NCBI RefSeq assembly: GCF_030317145.1
Contig: NZ_JASZYE010000001.1
Location: 1,736,001-1,800,000 of the forward strand
Direction of reading: 5' to 3'
DNA from: Variovorax flavidus
GTDB lineage: Bacteria > Pseudomonadota > Gammaproteobacteria > Burkholderiales > Burkholderiaceae_C
Length of the DNA stretch: 64,000 nt
Shown here in pieces: positions 43,443-52,060 of the stretch. How positions within the stretch are numbered: the first letter of the stretch is position 1; each line of letters starts with the position of its first letter. Below the pieces are notes generated by a model, which worked only from the letters and a program-made list of their open reading frames with translations, ran no database searches and had not been told where the DNA came from. The position numbers and the translations under genes are program-made.

Positions 43443-44420
43443 ATGAGGTTGAAAGCCATTGCCGTCATGGCAGGCGTAGCCCTGTGCGCCACCCTGTCCG
43501 CGTCGCTGCATGCGGCGGACTATCCGACCAAGACGATCACGATCGTCGTGCCCTACCCGCCCGGGGGGCCAACCGATATCGTGGCGCGCACGCTTGCCAA
43601 TTCGATGGAGCGGACGCTCAAACAGCCGGTGGTGGTCGACAACACCAGCGGCGCGGGCGGCACCGTCGGCAGCGCCAAGGTGGCGCGCTCTCCGAACGAC
43701 GGCTACTGGCTGCTGCTCAACAACATCGGCATGGCGACCACACCGTCGCTGTACCGCTCGCTGCCCTACAAGCCGGACGACTTCACGCCGATCGGCCTGG
43801 TGGCGACCATGCCCACGGTGATCATCGCGCGCAAGGACCTGCCGGCCAACAACCTCGATGAACTGCTGGCCTACATCAAGAAGGACCCGACCAAGGTCAA
43901 CTATGGCCACTCGGGCATCGGCTCCGCGGCGCATCTCTGCGGGCTGCTGTACCAGTCGGCGATCAAGACGCGCGTGACCACCATCGCCTACAAGGGCGCC
44001 GCACCGGCGATGACCGACATCATGAGCGGCCAGTTCGACTTCATGTGCGAGCAGACCTCCAGTACCGTGCCTTTCGTCGAGAGCGGCAAGGTCAAGGCCA
44101 TGGCCGTCACGTCGAAGAAGCGGCTCGCGCAATTGCCCGACGTGCCCACCACGGCGGAGAGCGGCCTGGCGGCGCTGGACATCGGCGTCTGGCACGGCGT
44201 CTATGCACCCAAGGGCACGTCGAAGGAAGTGGTCGATCGCCTGTCGGCGGCGCTGGGCGAAGCACTGCGCGATCCCGCCGTGCAGAAGCGCTACGCGGAG
44301 ATCGGCGCCGTGATCGCAGCGCCCGAGGAAGGCCAGCCCGCGCCGCTGATGAACCTGCAACAAGCCGAGGCCGCGCGCTGGGCGCCGATCATCAAGGCAG
44401 CGGCCGAGTACGCGGATTGA
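43443..44420 (+). CDS. Bug/TctC-family periplasmic receptor (first of three in the operon)
   Basis: The 325-residue precursor has a Sec signal (cleavage after LHA, about residue 24) and the Bug start YPTKTITIVVPYPPGGPTDI, followed by VVVDNTSGAGGTVGSAKVAR and NYGHSGIGSAAHL. Bug proteins bind small carboxylates in the periplasm by two ordered waters and pass them to TctAB membrane parts. No TctA or TctB gene lies here, so like many Burkholderiales receptors it is an orphan. Its place after the SDR gene suggests that it captures the substrate of this pathway. Confidence 0.92.
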   Translation: MRLKAIAVMAGVALCATLSASLHAADYPTKTITIVVPYPPGGPTDIVARTLANSMERTLKQPVVVDNTSGAGGTVGSAKVARSPNDGYWLLLNNIGMATTPSLYRSLPYKPDDFTPIGLVATMPTVIIARKDLPANNLDELLAYIKKDPTKVNYGHSGIGSAAHLCGLLYQSAIKTRVTTIAYKGAAPAMTDIMSGQFDFMCEQTSSTVPFVESGKVKAMAVTSKKRLAQLPDVPTTAESGLAALDIGVWHGVYAPKGTSKEVVDRLSAALGEALRDPAVQKRYAEIGAVIAAPEEGQPAPLMNLQQAEAARWAPIIKAAAEYAD

Positions 44421-44448
44421 CGGCACGGGCCCGCAAGAGCCGATCGCC

Positions 44449-45336
44449 ATGAGGATCGCCGTCTTCACCAAGAACCGGAGCAATCCGGCCTACATGGCGG
44501 CGCGCCTCGGTGCCGACCGCGCGGCCGCCCTCTTCGGTGACGAGGTCGTCCACTACGTGCCCGACAGGCCGGACGATCCCGACCAGCAGATCGCGCTGAT
44601 CGACCAGGCGCTGGCCACGGCGCCGGATGCGATCGTGCTCTCGCCGGTGCACGCGAGCCGGGTCGATCCGGCGATCCTGCGCATTCGAGCGATGGGCATC
44701 CCGCTGTTTGCCTTCGTCAACCCGGTCGAGGCAGTGCCGACGGTCGGCTACGTGGGCGCGGACGATGCGCGGCTCGCGGCCGATGTCGCGCGCTACCTGT
44801 TCGGGCGCATGAACGGCCAGGGCCGCGTGCTGATCGTCGGCGGGCACGTCGAGTCGGTCACCAGCATGGCGCGCGTCTCGGCCTTCGAGCGGGTCGCGCG
44901 CGAGCGGCCGGACATTCGGGTCGTGGGCCATTGCGTCGGCGACTACCAGCGCGGCGTCGCTCGCGAGGCGGTGTCGCGCTGGCTCGCCGAGCACTGCGAG
45001 GCTCCCGATGCTTTTCTCGTTGCCAACGACATCATGGCCGTCGGCGTGATCGAGGCGCTGCAGGCCGCAGGACTGCGCGCACTGGTGGTCGGCGTCAACG
45101 CGATCCCCGAAGCCATCGCGGCCATACGCGAGGGCCGCATGCTCGCCACCGCGGACTTCAATGCGATGCAGATGGCGTTCACGGTCACAGAGTGCGCCGC
45201 CCGGCACCTGCGCGGCGAAACCGTCCCGGCGCACGTGGAGTTGCCGGTGGATCTGGTGGACGCGACCAACTTCCAGCACTGGGACCGGCCCTACGAGGCC
45301 CGTCCCGTCAAGACACTTTCCGAGATCCTCGCATGA
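44449..45336 (+). CDS. RbsB/LacI-type sugar-binding-fold protein without signal peptide
   Basis: The 295-residue protein has the type 1 periplasmic-binding fold: MRIAVFTKNRSNPAYMAARL, then VLSPVHASRVDPAILRIRAM, GYVGADDARLAADVARYLFG, and LVANDIMAVGVIEALQAAGL with NAIPEAIAAIREG. This is the plan of ribose-type binding proteins. Unusually, it begins at strand 1 of the domain with no signal peptide and no DNA-binding head, so as written it is cytoplasmic. It could be a cytosolic sensor or have lost its export signal. No ABC sugar permease is near. It overlaps the next Bug gene by 4 nt. Confidence 0.8.
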   Translation: MRIAVFTKNRSNPAYMAARLGADRAAALFGDEVVHYVPDRPDDPDQQIALIDQALATAPDAIVLSPVHASRVDPAILRIRAMGIPLFAFVNPVEAVPTVGYVGADDARLAADVARYLFGRMNGQGRVLIVGGHVESVTSMARVSAFERVARERPDIRVVGHCVGDYQRGVAREAVSRWLAEHCEAPDAFLVANDIMAVGVIEALQAAGLRALVVGVNAIPEAIAAIREGRMLATADFNAMQMAFTVTECAARHLRGETVPAHVELPVDLVDATNFQHWDRPYEARPVKTLSEILA

Positions 45337-46328
45337 CCTCTTCACGCCTTCACGCTGGCCTGCGCCGCCGCGCCTGCCTGCTGGCCGCGTGCTGCGCGGC
45401 TCTTGCTCTGCCCACTCAGGCGCAGACGCTCGACTATCCGTCGAAGCCCATCAAGCTGATCGTCCCCAATCCGCCCGGCGGCGTGACCGACCTGCTCGGG
45501 CGCATCGTCTCCGAGCGGCTGGCCGCACTCTATGGACAGCCGGTGGTGGTCGACAACCGCGCCGGGGCCAGCGGCCACCTCGGCGCGCAGCAGGTCGCGA
45601 AGTCGCCAGCAGACGGCTACACGCTCCTGCTCGGCACGATCGGTATCCACGCGGCTCACGCGAGCTACCGAAAACTGGGCTATGACCCGGCTGCCGAACT
45701 CGTGCCGGTGACCATCCTCGCGCAATCGCCGAACGTGGTGCTTGTGCCCGAAGCGTCGCCGCTGCGCAGCTTCGCCGATTTGCTGGCCCGCGCCAGGACC
45801 GACCCCGCCAGCCTGAACTACGCGACCGCCGGCCCCGGTTCGTCGGTGCACATGGTGACCGCGCTGTTCGAAACCACCAGCGGCGCGAAGGTCAACTACG
45901 TGCCCTACAAGGGCAGCGGCCCGGCCATGGTCGATCTGATCGGCGGCCAGGTGCAGGTGATGTTCGAGAACCTGCCGAGCGCCATCCCGCACATCCAGTC
46001 GGGTCGCGTGCGCGCGCTCGCAGTGACCGGCGACCGGCGCGATCCGCGCCTGCCCGCCGTGCCGACTATCGCCGAGTCCGGCTTGCCCGACTACGCCGCC
46101 TTCTCCTGGTTCACGGTGGCCGCGCCGCGCGGCACGCCGCAGCCGCTGATCGACAAACTCGCGCGCGACCTGAAGCAGGTGATGGCCGGCCCCGAGGTGG
46201 TCGCGCAACTCGACAAGCTCGGGGCGACGCTGGTGCTGGGTTCTCCCGAGCAGGCGCAGCAATTCTTCCGGACCGAGACCGCGAAGTGGAACCGCGTGAT
46301 CCAGGCCACCCGCCTCCAGCTCGACTGA
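45333..46328 (+). CDS. Bug/TctC-family periplasmic receptor (second)
   Basis: The 331-residue precursor begins with an Arg-rich signal peptide (MTSSRLHAGLRRRACLLAAC, cleavage after AQA near residue 31), then YPSKPIKLIVPNPPGGVTDL, PVVVDNRAGASGHLGAQQVA and NYATAGPGSSVHMVTALFE, all Bug hallmarks. The ATG overlaps the stop of the RbsB-like gene. It differs clearly from the first receptor in the ligand loops, so the two may bind different acids of one pathway. TctAB partners are not in the window. Confidence 0.92.
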   Translation: MTSSRLHAGLRRRACLLAACCAALALPTQAQTLDYPSKPIKLIVPNPPGGVTDLLGRIVSERLAALYGQPVVVDNRAGASGHLGAQQVAKSPADGYTLLLGTIGIHAAHASYRKLGYDPAAELVPVTILAQSPNVVLVPEASPLRSFADLLARARTDPASLNYATAGPGSSVHMVTALFETTSGAKVNYVPYKGSGPAMVDLIGGQVQVMFENLPSAIPHIQSGRVRALAVTGDRRDPRLPAVPTIAESGLPDYAAFSWFTVAAPRGTPQPLIDKLARDLKQVMAGPEVVAQLDKLGATLVLGSPEQAQQFFRTETAKWNRVIQATRLQLD

Positions 46329-46360
46329 GCCGGCTTCATCCCCAGGAATCAGGAGATCGC

Positions 46361-47338
46361 ATGCATCGACGTCGTTTCTTGCGCCGCGCTGCGGCAGCGG
46401 GCATGGTCCCGTTCCTTGCCAATACAGCGTGGGCGCAGACTGCAGGCTTTCCCACGAAGGCCATCAAGCTGGTCGTGCCCTATCCGGCCGGCGGCTCCGG
46501 CGACCTCATTGGCCGCATCGTGGCCGAAGGACTGGCCGCACGCTACGGCCAGCCAATGACCGTGGACAACCGCCCCGGCGCCGGTGGTCACAGCGGCGCG
46601 GAGTTCGCGCTTCGCCAGCCGGCCGATGGCTACACGCTGGTGCTCGCCACCATCGCGCACAACGGCGCCTACAAGCTCTACAAGCAGCTGCGCTACAACC
46701 CCGCCATCGACCTGGTGCCGGTGGCGCTGGTCGCCGAGAGCCCCAATGTGCTGATGGTGCGCAATTCGCTCCCGGTCAAGACCGTGCCGGAACTGCTGGA
46801 CTATGCGCGGGCGAATCCGGGCAAGCTCAACTACGGCTCGGCCGGCACCGGATCAGCCACGCACATGGCGGCCGAACTCTTCAAGCACCTTGCCCACGTC
46901 GACATCGTCGCGATCCCCTTCAGCGGCGGTGCGCCAGCGATGGCGGCGCTGCTCGGCGGCCAGATCGACCTGACCTTCGAGACCGGCAGCACCGCGCAGC
47001 AGGCCATCGACAGTGGCCGCGTACGGGCGCTGGCGGTGACCTCGCCCGCGCGCTCGCCCAAATTCCCGGGCCTGCCGGCAGTCGCCGAATTCGTGCCGGG
47101 CTATGCGGCCGTGCCCTGGTACACGATCTCTGCGCCCAAGGGGCTGCCGCCGGCTGTGCTCGCGCAGCTCAATGCCGACATCACGACAGTCGTGCGCTCG
47201 CCCGAGGCCGCGCCGCGCTGGGATGCACTGGGCGTCCTGCCGCTGGGTGGCAGCGTCGACGAAGCCGTGCGCCGCAACCAGGTCGAGACGCGCCGCTGGG
47301 AGGCTGTGATCGACAGCGCAAGGTTGCAGGTCGAATGA
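46361..47338 (+). CDS. Bug/TctC-family periplasmic receptor (third), Tat-like signal
   Basis: The 325-residue precursor has a signal peptide with two arginine clusters, MHRRRFLRRAAAAGMVPFLA, that resembles a twin-arginine (Tat) signal (RRRFLRR); cleavage would be after AWA. The mature part has FPTKAIKLVVPYPAGGSGDL, MTVDNRPGAGGHSGAEFALR and NYGSAGTGSATHMAAELFK. It starts after AGGAGA at ATG 46361. Its stop overlaps the FAD oxidoreductase start by 4 nt. It is the closest in sequence to the second receptor, perhaps by duplication. Confidence 0.92.
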   Translation: MHRRRFLRRAAAAGMVPFLANTAWAQTAGFPTKAIKLVVPYPAGGSGDLIGRIVAEGLAARYGQPMTVDNRPGAGGHSGAEFALRQPADGYTLVLATIAHNGAYKLYKQLRYNPAIDLVPVALVAESPNVLMVRNSLPVKTVPELLDYARANPGKLNYGSAGTGSATHMAAELFKHLAHVDIVAIPFSGGAPAMAALLGGQIDLTFETGSTAQQAIDSGRVRALAVTSPARSPKFPGLPAVAEFVPGYAAVPWYTISAPKGLPPAVLAQLNADITTVVRSPEAAPRWDALGVLPLGGSVDEAVRRNQVETRRWEAVIDSARLQVE

Positions 47339-48801
47339 ACACGCCCGTATCCACCGAGACCTTCGACGTCGTCATCGTCGGCGCGGGCGGCGCCGGGCTC
47401 GCGGCCGCCATCGAAGCGCGCGGGACCGGCGCCAGCGTGGTGCTGCTGGAGAAGAACGCAAAACCCGGCGGAACGACCGCCTGGTCGATCGGCTCCGTCA
47501 GTGCGACGCAAACGCCGCATCAGCGGGCCAAGGGCATCGTCGACAGTCCCGCAGACCATTGGGCCGACATGCCGGGTTTCGCCGGCGATCTCGCCAGCCG
47601 CGACAACGACGAGTTGCGTCGCATCCTCTGCGAAGGGATGCCGGACACCTTCCAGTGGCTGCTCGATTCGGGCGTGCGCTTCATGGGTCCGATGCCGGAG
47701 CCACCGCACCGGCAGCCGCGCATGCACAACGTGTTGCCCAATTCGCGCTCCTTCATCTACCACCTGAGCCGGCGGGCGCGCCGGGCGGGCGTCCAGATCC
47801 GCACCGGGATCGACGTCCGCGAACTCCTGAAGCGGGATGACCGCGTGTCGGGCGTCCGTGCCGAGGTCGACGGCCGGTCGCGTGTCTTCGAGGCCAGGCG
47901 CGGTGTGGTGCTGGCCGCGGGCGATTTCACCAACAGCCCGGAGTTCAAGGCCCGCTTCATGGGCGAGCAGGAGGCCAAGGTCGACGCCGTGAACCCGACC
48001 GCGACCGGCGACGGCCAGCGCATGGCCGAGCGCCTCGGCGCGACGATCGTCAATGGCGATCTCGCGCTTGGCCCCGAATTGCGCTTCATCGCGCCGGCGA
48101 AGGAAACCTTCGTGCGCAGGCTGCCGCCGTGGCGGGCGCTGGCCGTCTTCATGCAATGGGCGATGGACCACATGCCGCCGGCCATCCTCCGCCCGTTCGT
48201 CATGAAGTTCCTCACCACGGCACTCGCGCCGTCACCCGCCTTGTTCGAGGCGGGCGCCGTGCTGGTGAACCGGGAGGGTGCGCGCTTCTGCAACGAGGGC
48301 GAGCGGCCGGCCTACGCCCTGCCGGACCAACCGGGCAAGGAAGGCTGGATCGTCTTCGATGGCGCGCTGGCCGAGCAGTTCTCGAAGTGGCCGCACTTCG
48401 TCTCGACCGCACCCGGCGTGGCGTACGCCTATGTGCCGGACTACCGGCAGAACCGGAAGGACATCTACACCGAGCACCCCACCATCGAAGGCCTCGCGGC
48501 GGCGCTGGGAATGGATGCGGGCACGCTGCGCCAGAGTCTTTCCCTGCGGCCGCCAGGGGCCGGCACGGCGGCTCGCTACATCGCGCTTGGCCCGGTGCGT
48601 CCGGTCTTCGTGCACAGCGAAGGCGGGCTGCGCGTCGACACGCAGCACCGCGTGCTCGGCCAGGGCAACCGCCCCGTGCCCGGGCTCTACGCGGCCGGGT
48701 CCACGGGCCAGGGCGGCCTGCTGCTGAAGGGCCACGGACACCACCTGGCCTGGGCCTTCGTCTCGGGCCGGCGCGCGGGACGCATCGTGGCCGGCGGCTA
48801 G
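47335..48801 (+). CDS. FAD-dependent oxidoreductase (fumarate reductase flavoprotein-like)
   Basis: The 488-residue flavoprotein has the dinucleotide loop VVIVGAGGAGLAAAIEARG (12-30), VVLLEKNAKPGGTTAWSIGS, GVVLAAGDFTNSP and a C-terminal LYAAGSTGQGGLLLKGHGHH, as in the fumarate reductase/3-ketosteroid dehydrogenase/flavocytochrome c group. It has no signal peptide. It should introduce or reduce a double bond next to a carbonyl. It is the last gene of the operon and is convergent with the TonB receptor gene: the two stops share CTAG at 48798-48801. Confidence 0.9.
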   Translation: MNTPVSTETFDVVIVGAGGAGLAAAIEARGTGASVVLLEKNAKPGGTTAWSIGSVSATQTPHQRAKGIVDSPADHWADMPGFAGDLASRDNDELRRILCEGMPDTFQWLLDSGVRFMGPMPEPPHRQPRMHNVLPNSRSFIYHLSRRARRAGVQIRTGIDVRELLKRDDRVSGVRAEVDGRSRVFEARRGVVLAAGDFTNSPEFKARFMGEQEAKVDAVNPTATGDGQRMAERLGATIVNGDLALGPELRFIAPAKETFVRRLPPWRALAVFMQWAMDHMPPAILRPFVMKFLTTALAPSPALFEAGAVLVNREGARFCNEGERPAYALPDQPGKEGWIVFDGALAEQFSKWPHFVSTAPGVAYAYVPDYRQNRKDIYTEHPTIEGLAAALGMDAGTLRQSLSLRPPGAGTAARYIALGPVRPVFVHSEGGLRVDTQHRVLGQGNRPVPGLYAAGSTGQGGLLLKGHGHHLAWAFVSGRRAGRIVAGG

Positions 48802-50900
48802 AAGGTCGCGCGCAATCCCATCTTCAACGTCCGCCCCGGCAACGGCGCGTTGGGGTACACGGTCGTCGTCAGGATCGAAGTTGCGCTGTAGGCCAACTGG
48901 TTGGTGATGTTGTCGATGCGCGCATACCAGGTGAGATTGGCGCGCTGCACCCGCATCTTGTAGGTGAGCGCGGCATTCCACAGCGTGTACGCGTCGGTGG
49001 CACGATCGCCGGTCGGCGGCACGCGGTTCTGCGCCGCGTAGTAGTCGAAGCCGAAGCGCGCCGTCCAGGGTCCGTTGCCGTAGGCCAGCGTGGCGCCGAC
49101 GCGTGCCGGCGAGATGCGTGGCAGCGGCTGGTTGGTGTCCGTGTTCGTGGCGCGCACGAGGTCGCCGCGCCATTCGAGATCCAGCGTGGCGGCGTCGTCC
49201 AGGCGCGAAAAGCCGTCGGTGCCGAGCAATCGCAGATTGCCGTTCGCTTCGATGCCGGTGAAGCGGGCGCGCACGCCCTGATAGGCGTATTCCGCAAAGG
49301 TCTCCGGGAACAGCAATCCCTCCGGCGTGTCGACAGGCGGCGGGTTGACTTCGCCATCCGCGCTGCGCTCGCGGCCGGTTGCCGTGAGCCCGATGTAGTT
49401 GCTGAAGCGCGTGACATAGGCATTCACGCGGGCTGTGTTGGGGCCGTCCTTCCATTGGGCGCCGAGGTCGAGGCCGGTGGACTTTTCCTTCTGCAGGTCG
49501 GGATTGCCGATCTCCCAGGCTGCCGTCGCGACGTGCGGGCCGTTGGCGAACAACTCGTAGTCCTTGGGCGCGCGCTCGGTGTAGGCGAGGTTCGAAGTCA
49601 GCTGCCATTGCGGCGTCAGGTTGACCAATGCGCCGAAAGCCGCGCTGTGCGGACTGAAGTCGCGCTCGCCGACGAAGAACCGGGTGACCGTCGGATCGCT
49701 CGGGTAGCCCAGCGACTGCACCTTGACCTGTTCGGTCCGTGCACCGAAGTTCAGCCGGCCCCACGAGGTGCCCAGCTCTTCATGGAGGAACAGCGCGTTC
49801 GAGCGCGTGCGGCTGTTCGGCGCAAAGGCTTCCTCGCCCGCCGCCGAGAAGCGCCCGCTTTCGCTGGTGAAGCCAACCAGACCTTCGAAGCCCCCGACAG
49901 GGCGATGGCGCGCTTCGAGGCGAAAGTCGTTGCTGTCGTTGGTGAAGACCGTTCCGGGCTCGAACCCTTCGTACTCGGTGTGGCCGTATTCGGTGCGGCT
50001 CAGCTTGGCGTGGAGGTTGGTGAAGAAGCCATCCGGCCGCCACTCGCCTTCGAGGGCGTAGCGGTCGGACTTCATGCGGATGGTGACGTCGTCCTCGGCC
50101 ACGGTGCCGTAGGTGCTCCGGTACGTGCTAACCGATGCGCCCAGCCAGCCCCTGTCGAAGAACATGGTGCCGCCGAGCGCGCCGCCGTCTGCCTGGTTGG
50201 CCGAGTTGCACATCCTGTAGGCGATGCCGGGTCGCTGCGGATTGGCGCAGGGGATGGCGATGGGCACCGAGACGTCGTCCGAATCGCGGCTGAACGCATC
50301 GACGTGCAGCGCATAGCGGCTGTTGCCGCCTTCGAGCACCACGCCGCCGGCCTTCTCGCGATTGCCGGTCGCGTAGCCGAGATCGGCCCGACCGCCGAAG
50401 CCTTCGATGGGCTCGGTCGGAATCCGGTTGTCGATCACATTGACCACGCCGCCCACCGCGCTGCCGCCGTACTGGAGAGCCGATGGCCCGCGCAGCACTT
50501 CGAGGCGATCGGTGACGAGGGCATCGACCGGCACGGCGTGGTCGTAGCTCAGCGCCGAGGCGTCGGGCGCCGAGCCACCGTTCTGCAGGATGCGGATGCG
50601 GTCCCCGTCCTGGCCGCGGATGGTCGGCCGGCTGGCGTTCGGCCCGAAGTAGGTGCTGCTCACGCCCGGCACGCCATTCAAGGTCTCGCCGAGCGTGGAC
50701 TGGGATTTCAGGAGCAGCGCGTCGTTCGACAGCGACGTGGTCGGCGCGATCAGGTCGGTGGCGCCAAGCGGATTGCCGGTGACGGTGACTTCACGCAGCG
50801 TTGCGGCGGAAGCATCCGCATCGGATTGGGCCCAGGCGGCACAGGAGGCAAGGGAAAGCACGGCAACGCCCACGGCGTTGCGACGGAAAAAGGTTGGCAT
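48798..50900 (-). CDS. TonB-dependent outer membrane receptor, ZnuD-like
   Basis: The 700-residue precursor has a signal peptide (cleavage after AWA near 25), a short TonB box region (LREVTVTG), a plug with RPTIRGQDGDRIRILQNGGS, VDALVTDRLEVLRGPSALQY and GGVVNVIDNRIP, and a 22-strand barrel ending in Phe. The plug resembles that of the zinc receptor ZnuD of Neisseria. The loop with CANPQRPGIAYRMC has a Cys pair like ZnuD. I used the ATG at 50900. No Zur-box palindrome was seen upstream, so the zinc link rests only on similarity. Confidence 0.88.
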   Translation of the reverse strand: MPTFFRRNAVGVAVLSLASCAAWAQSDADASAATLREVTVTGNPLGATDLIAPTTSLSNDALLLKSQSTLGETLNGVPGVSSTYFGPNASRPTIRGQDGDRIRILQNGGSAPDASALSYDHAVPVDALVTDRLEVLRGPSALQYGGSAVGGVVNVIDNRIPTEPIEGFGGRADLGYATGNREKAGGVVLEGGNSRYALHVDAFSRDSDDVSVPIAIPCANPQRPGIAYRMCNSANQADGGALGGTMFFDRGWLGASVSTYRSTYGTVAEDDVTIRMKSDRYALEGEWRPDGFFTNLHAKLSRTEYGHTEYEGFEPGTVFTNDSNDFRLEARHRPVGGFEGLVGFTSESGRFSAAGEEAFAPNSRTRSNALFLHEELGTSWGRLNFGARTEQVKVQSLGYPSDPTVTRFFVGERDFSPHSAAFGALVNLTPQWQLTSNLAYTERAPKDYELFANGPHVATAAWEIGNPDLQKEKSTGLDLGAQWKDGPNTARVNAYVTRFSNYIGLTATGRERSADGEVNPPPVDTPEGLLFPETFAEYAYQGVRARFTGIEANGNLRLLGTDGFSRLDDAATLDLEWRGDLVRATNTDTNQPLPRISPARVGATLAYGNGPWTARFGFDYYAAQNRVPPTGDRATDAYTLWNAALTYKMRVQRANLTWYARIDNITNQLAYSATSILTTTVYPNAPLPGRTLKMGLRATF

Positions 50901-50976
50901 CTGGGAACACTCGTTGAATCGATGGATAGCCGGCAGCCACCCGCAAAGGCGGGTGCTGCTCGGCAGGCAAGGGGAT

Positions 50977-51369
50977 TCAGCGAGTGGAAGGCGGGCCGCG
51001 CGCGTCGAAGAGCGCGACCCATCGGGCGAGTGCCTCGCCCTCGAGCCAGGCGAAGGTGGCGGCCGGCAGCATGACCGGCAGCACGATGGGCGGCACGCAG
51101 AGCGCGGCCGAGCCATGGGACAGCTGGTCGTACAGGCGGCAATCGGCGTCGGTGTGGGCGCCGAACAGTTCGAAGAGACCGCCTTGCGAATGGCCGGAGC
51201 CCGCCGGCTTCACCGTGTCGCCGGCATTCGCGGACGCGGCAGGCGTCTGCGAAGCCAGCGGACCATGCACCGTGCGGTGCATGAACCCGAGTGTCGTCGC
51301 GAGCCATAACGCGAACGCAAGCGCACACACAATGGCGCGGGTTCGGGTACGGCAGGTGGCGAAACGCAT
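50977..51369 (-). CDS. DUF2946-like small exported protein
   Basis: The 130-residue protein has an N-terminal membrane helix or signal peptide (about 13-32, IVCALAFALWLATTLGFMHR), a His-containing region (HRTVH, SGHSQG, GAHTDADCRLYDQLSHG) and a second hydrophobic helix (VPPIVLPVMLPAATF). Small proteins of this kind often precede TonB receptor genes for metals in Burkholderiales. The many His and two Cys residues could bind metal. It is 76 nt before the TonB receptor on the same strand. Family assignment by memory. Confidence 0.68.
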   Translation of the reverse strand: MRFATCRTRTRAIVCALAFALWLATTLGFMHRTVHGPLASQTPAASANAGDTVKPAGSGHSQGGLFELFGAHTDADCRLYDQLSHGSAALCVPPIVLPVMLPAATFAWLEGEALARWVALFDARGPPSTR

Positions 51370-51410
51370 GGGGGAGGAAGGATACCCGGTGATCCCAGGG
51401 CTTGGACCGC

Positions 51411-51962
51411 TCAGGACTTGACGCGTGCCGCGAAGGTCTTCTGGAACTTCTCGACCTTCGGCCCGACCACGAAGGCGCAGTAGCCCTGGTTGGGGTTGTT
51501 CAGGAAATAGTCCTGGTGGTAGGCCTCGGCCGTCGAGTAGTTGTCCAGCGGCTTGACCTCCGTGACGATCGGCGAGCGGTAGGTCTTGCTGTCGCCGATC
51601 TCGCGGATCACGTCTTCGGCGACCTTTTTCTGCTCGTCGTTCGAGTAGTAGATGCCGCTGCGGTACTGGCTGCCGACGTCATTGCCCTGGCGGTTGAGCG
51701 TGGTCGGGTCATGCACGACGAAGAAGATTTCCAGGATCTCGCGCAGCGTGATCTGCGACGGGTCGAAAGCCACCTTGACGACTTCGGCATGCCCGGTGCG
51801 CCCGGTGCAGACCTGTTCGTAGCTCGGATGCATCACCTGCCCGTTGCTGTAGCCGGATTCCACGTCCACCACGCCCTGCACCCGGTCGAACACCGCCTCG
51901 GTGCACCAGAAGCAGCCGCCGCCCAGCACGATGGTTTCGGTTTGCGGTGATGGCGTCGACAT
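51411..51962 (-). CDS. msrA: Peptide-methionine (S)-S-oxide reductase
   Basis: The 183-residue enzyme repairs oxidised methionine in proteins. The catalytic motif GGGCFWCTEAVF has Cys17, and further family stretches are VVDVESGYSNGQVMHPSYEQ, CTGRTGHAEVV and HDPTTLNRQGNDVGSQYRS. A C-terminal Cys (GYCAFV) may be the resolving residue. It is divergent from the TetR gene, but the two are likely separately controlled. A single domain, with no msrB fusion. Confidence 0.97.
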   Translation of the reverse strand: MSTPSPQTETIVLGGGCFWCTEAVFDRVQGVVDVESGYSNGQVMHPSYEQVCTGRTGHAEVVKVAFDPSQITLREILEIFFVVHDPTTLNRQGNDVGSQYRSGIYYSNDEQKKVAEDVIREIGDSKTYRSPIVTEVKPLDNYSTAEAYHQDYFLNNPNQGYCAFVVGPKVEKFQKTFAARVKS

Positions 51963-52032
51963 GTGAACTCCGTCATTGAAATGGGCGAAGCTCGCATTGT
52001 CGCGGCTTGACGCAACCGGGGCGGCTCACTAC

Positions 52033-52052
52033 ATTACTAACCCGCCAGTCAT
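52033..52052. promoter_or_regulatory. Imperfect inverted repeat, possible TetR operator
   Basis: ATTACT and AGTCAT (5 of 6 paired) flank AACCCGCC directly before the tetR start. Size and position suit autoregulation, but the symmetry is imperfect and this is an eye judgement. Confidence 0.4.
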
Positions 52053-52060
52053 TAACCCCC

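Noticed and set aside
48129..51074. 981-codon plus-strand frame opposite the TonB receptor
   Set aside because: Antisense shadow; the minus strand encodes a receptor with signal peptide, plug motifs and C-terminal Phe.
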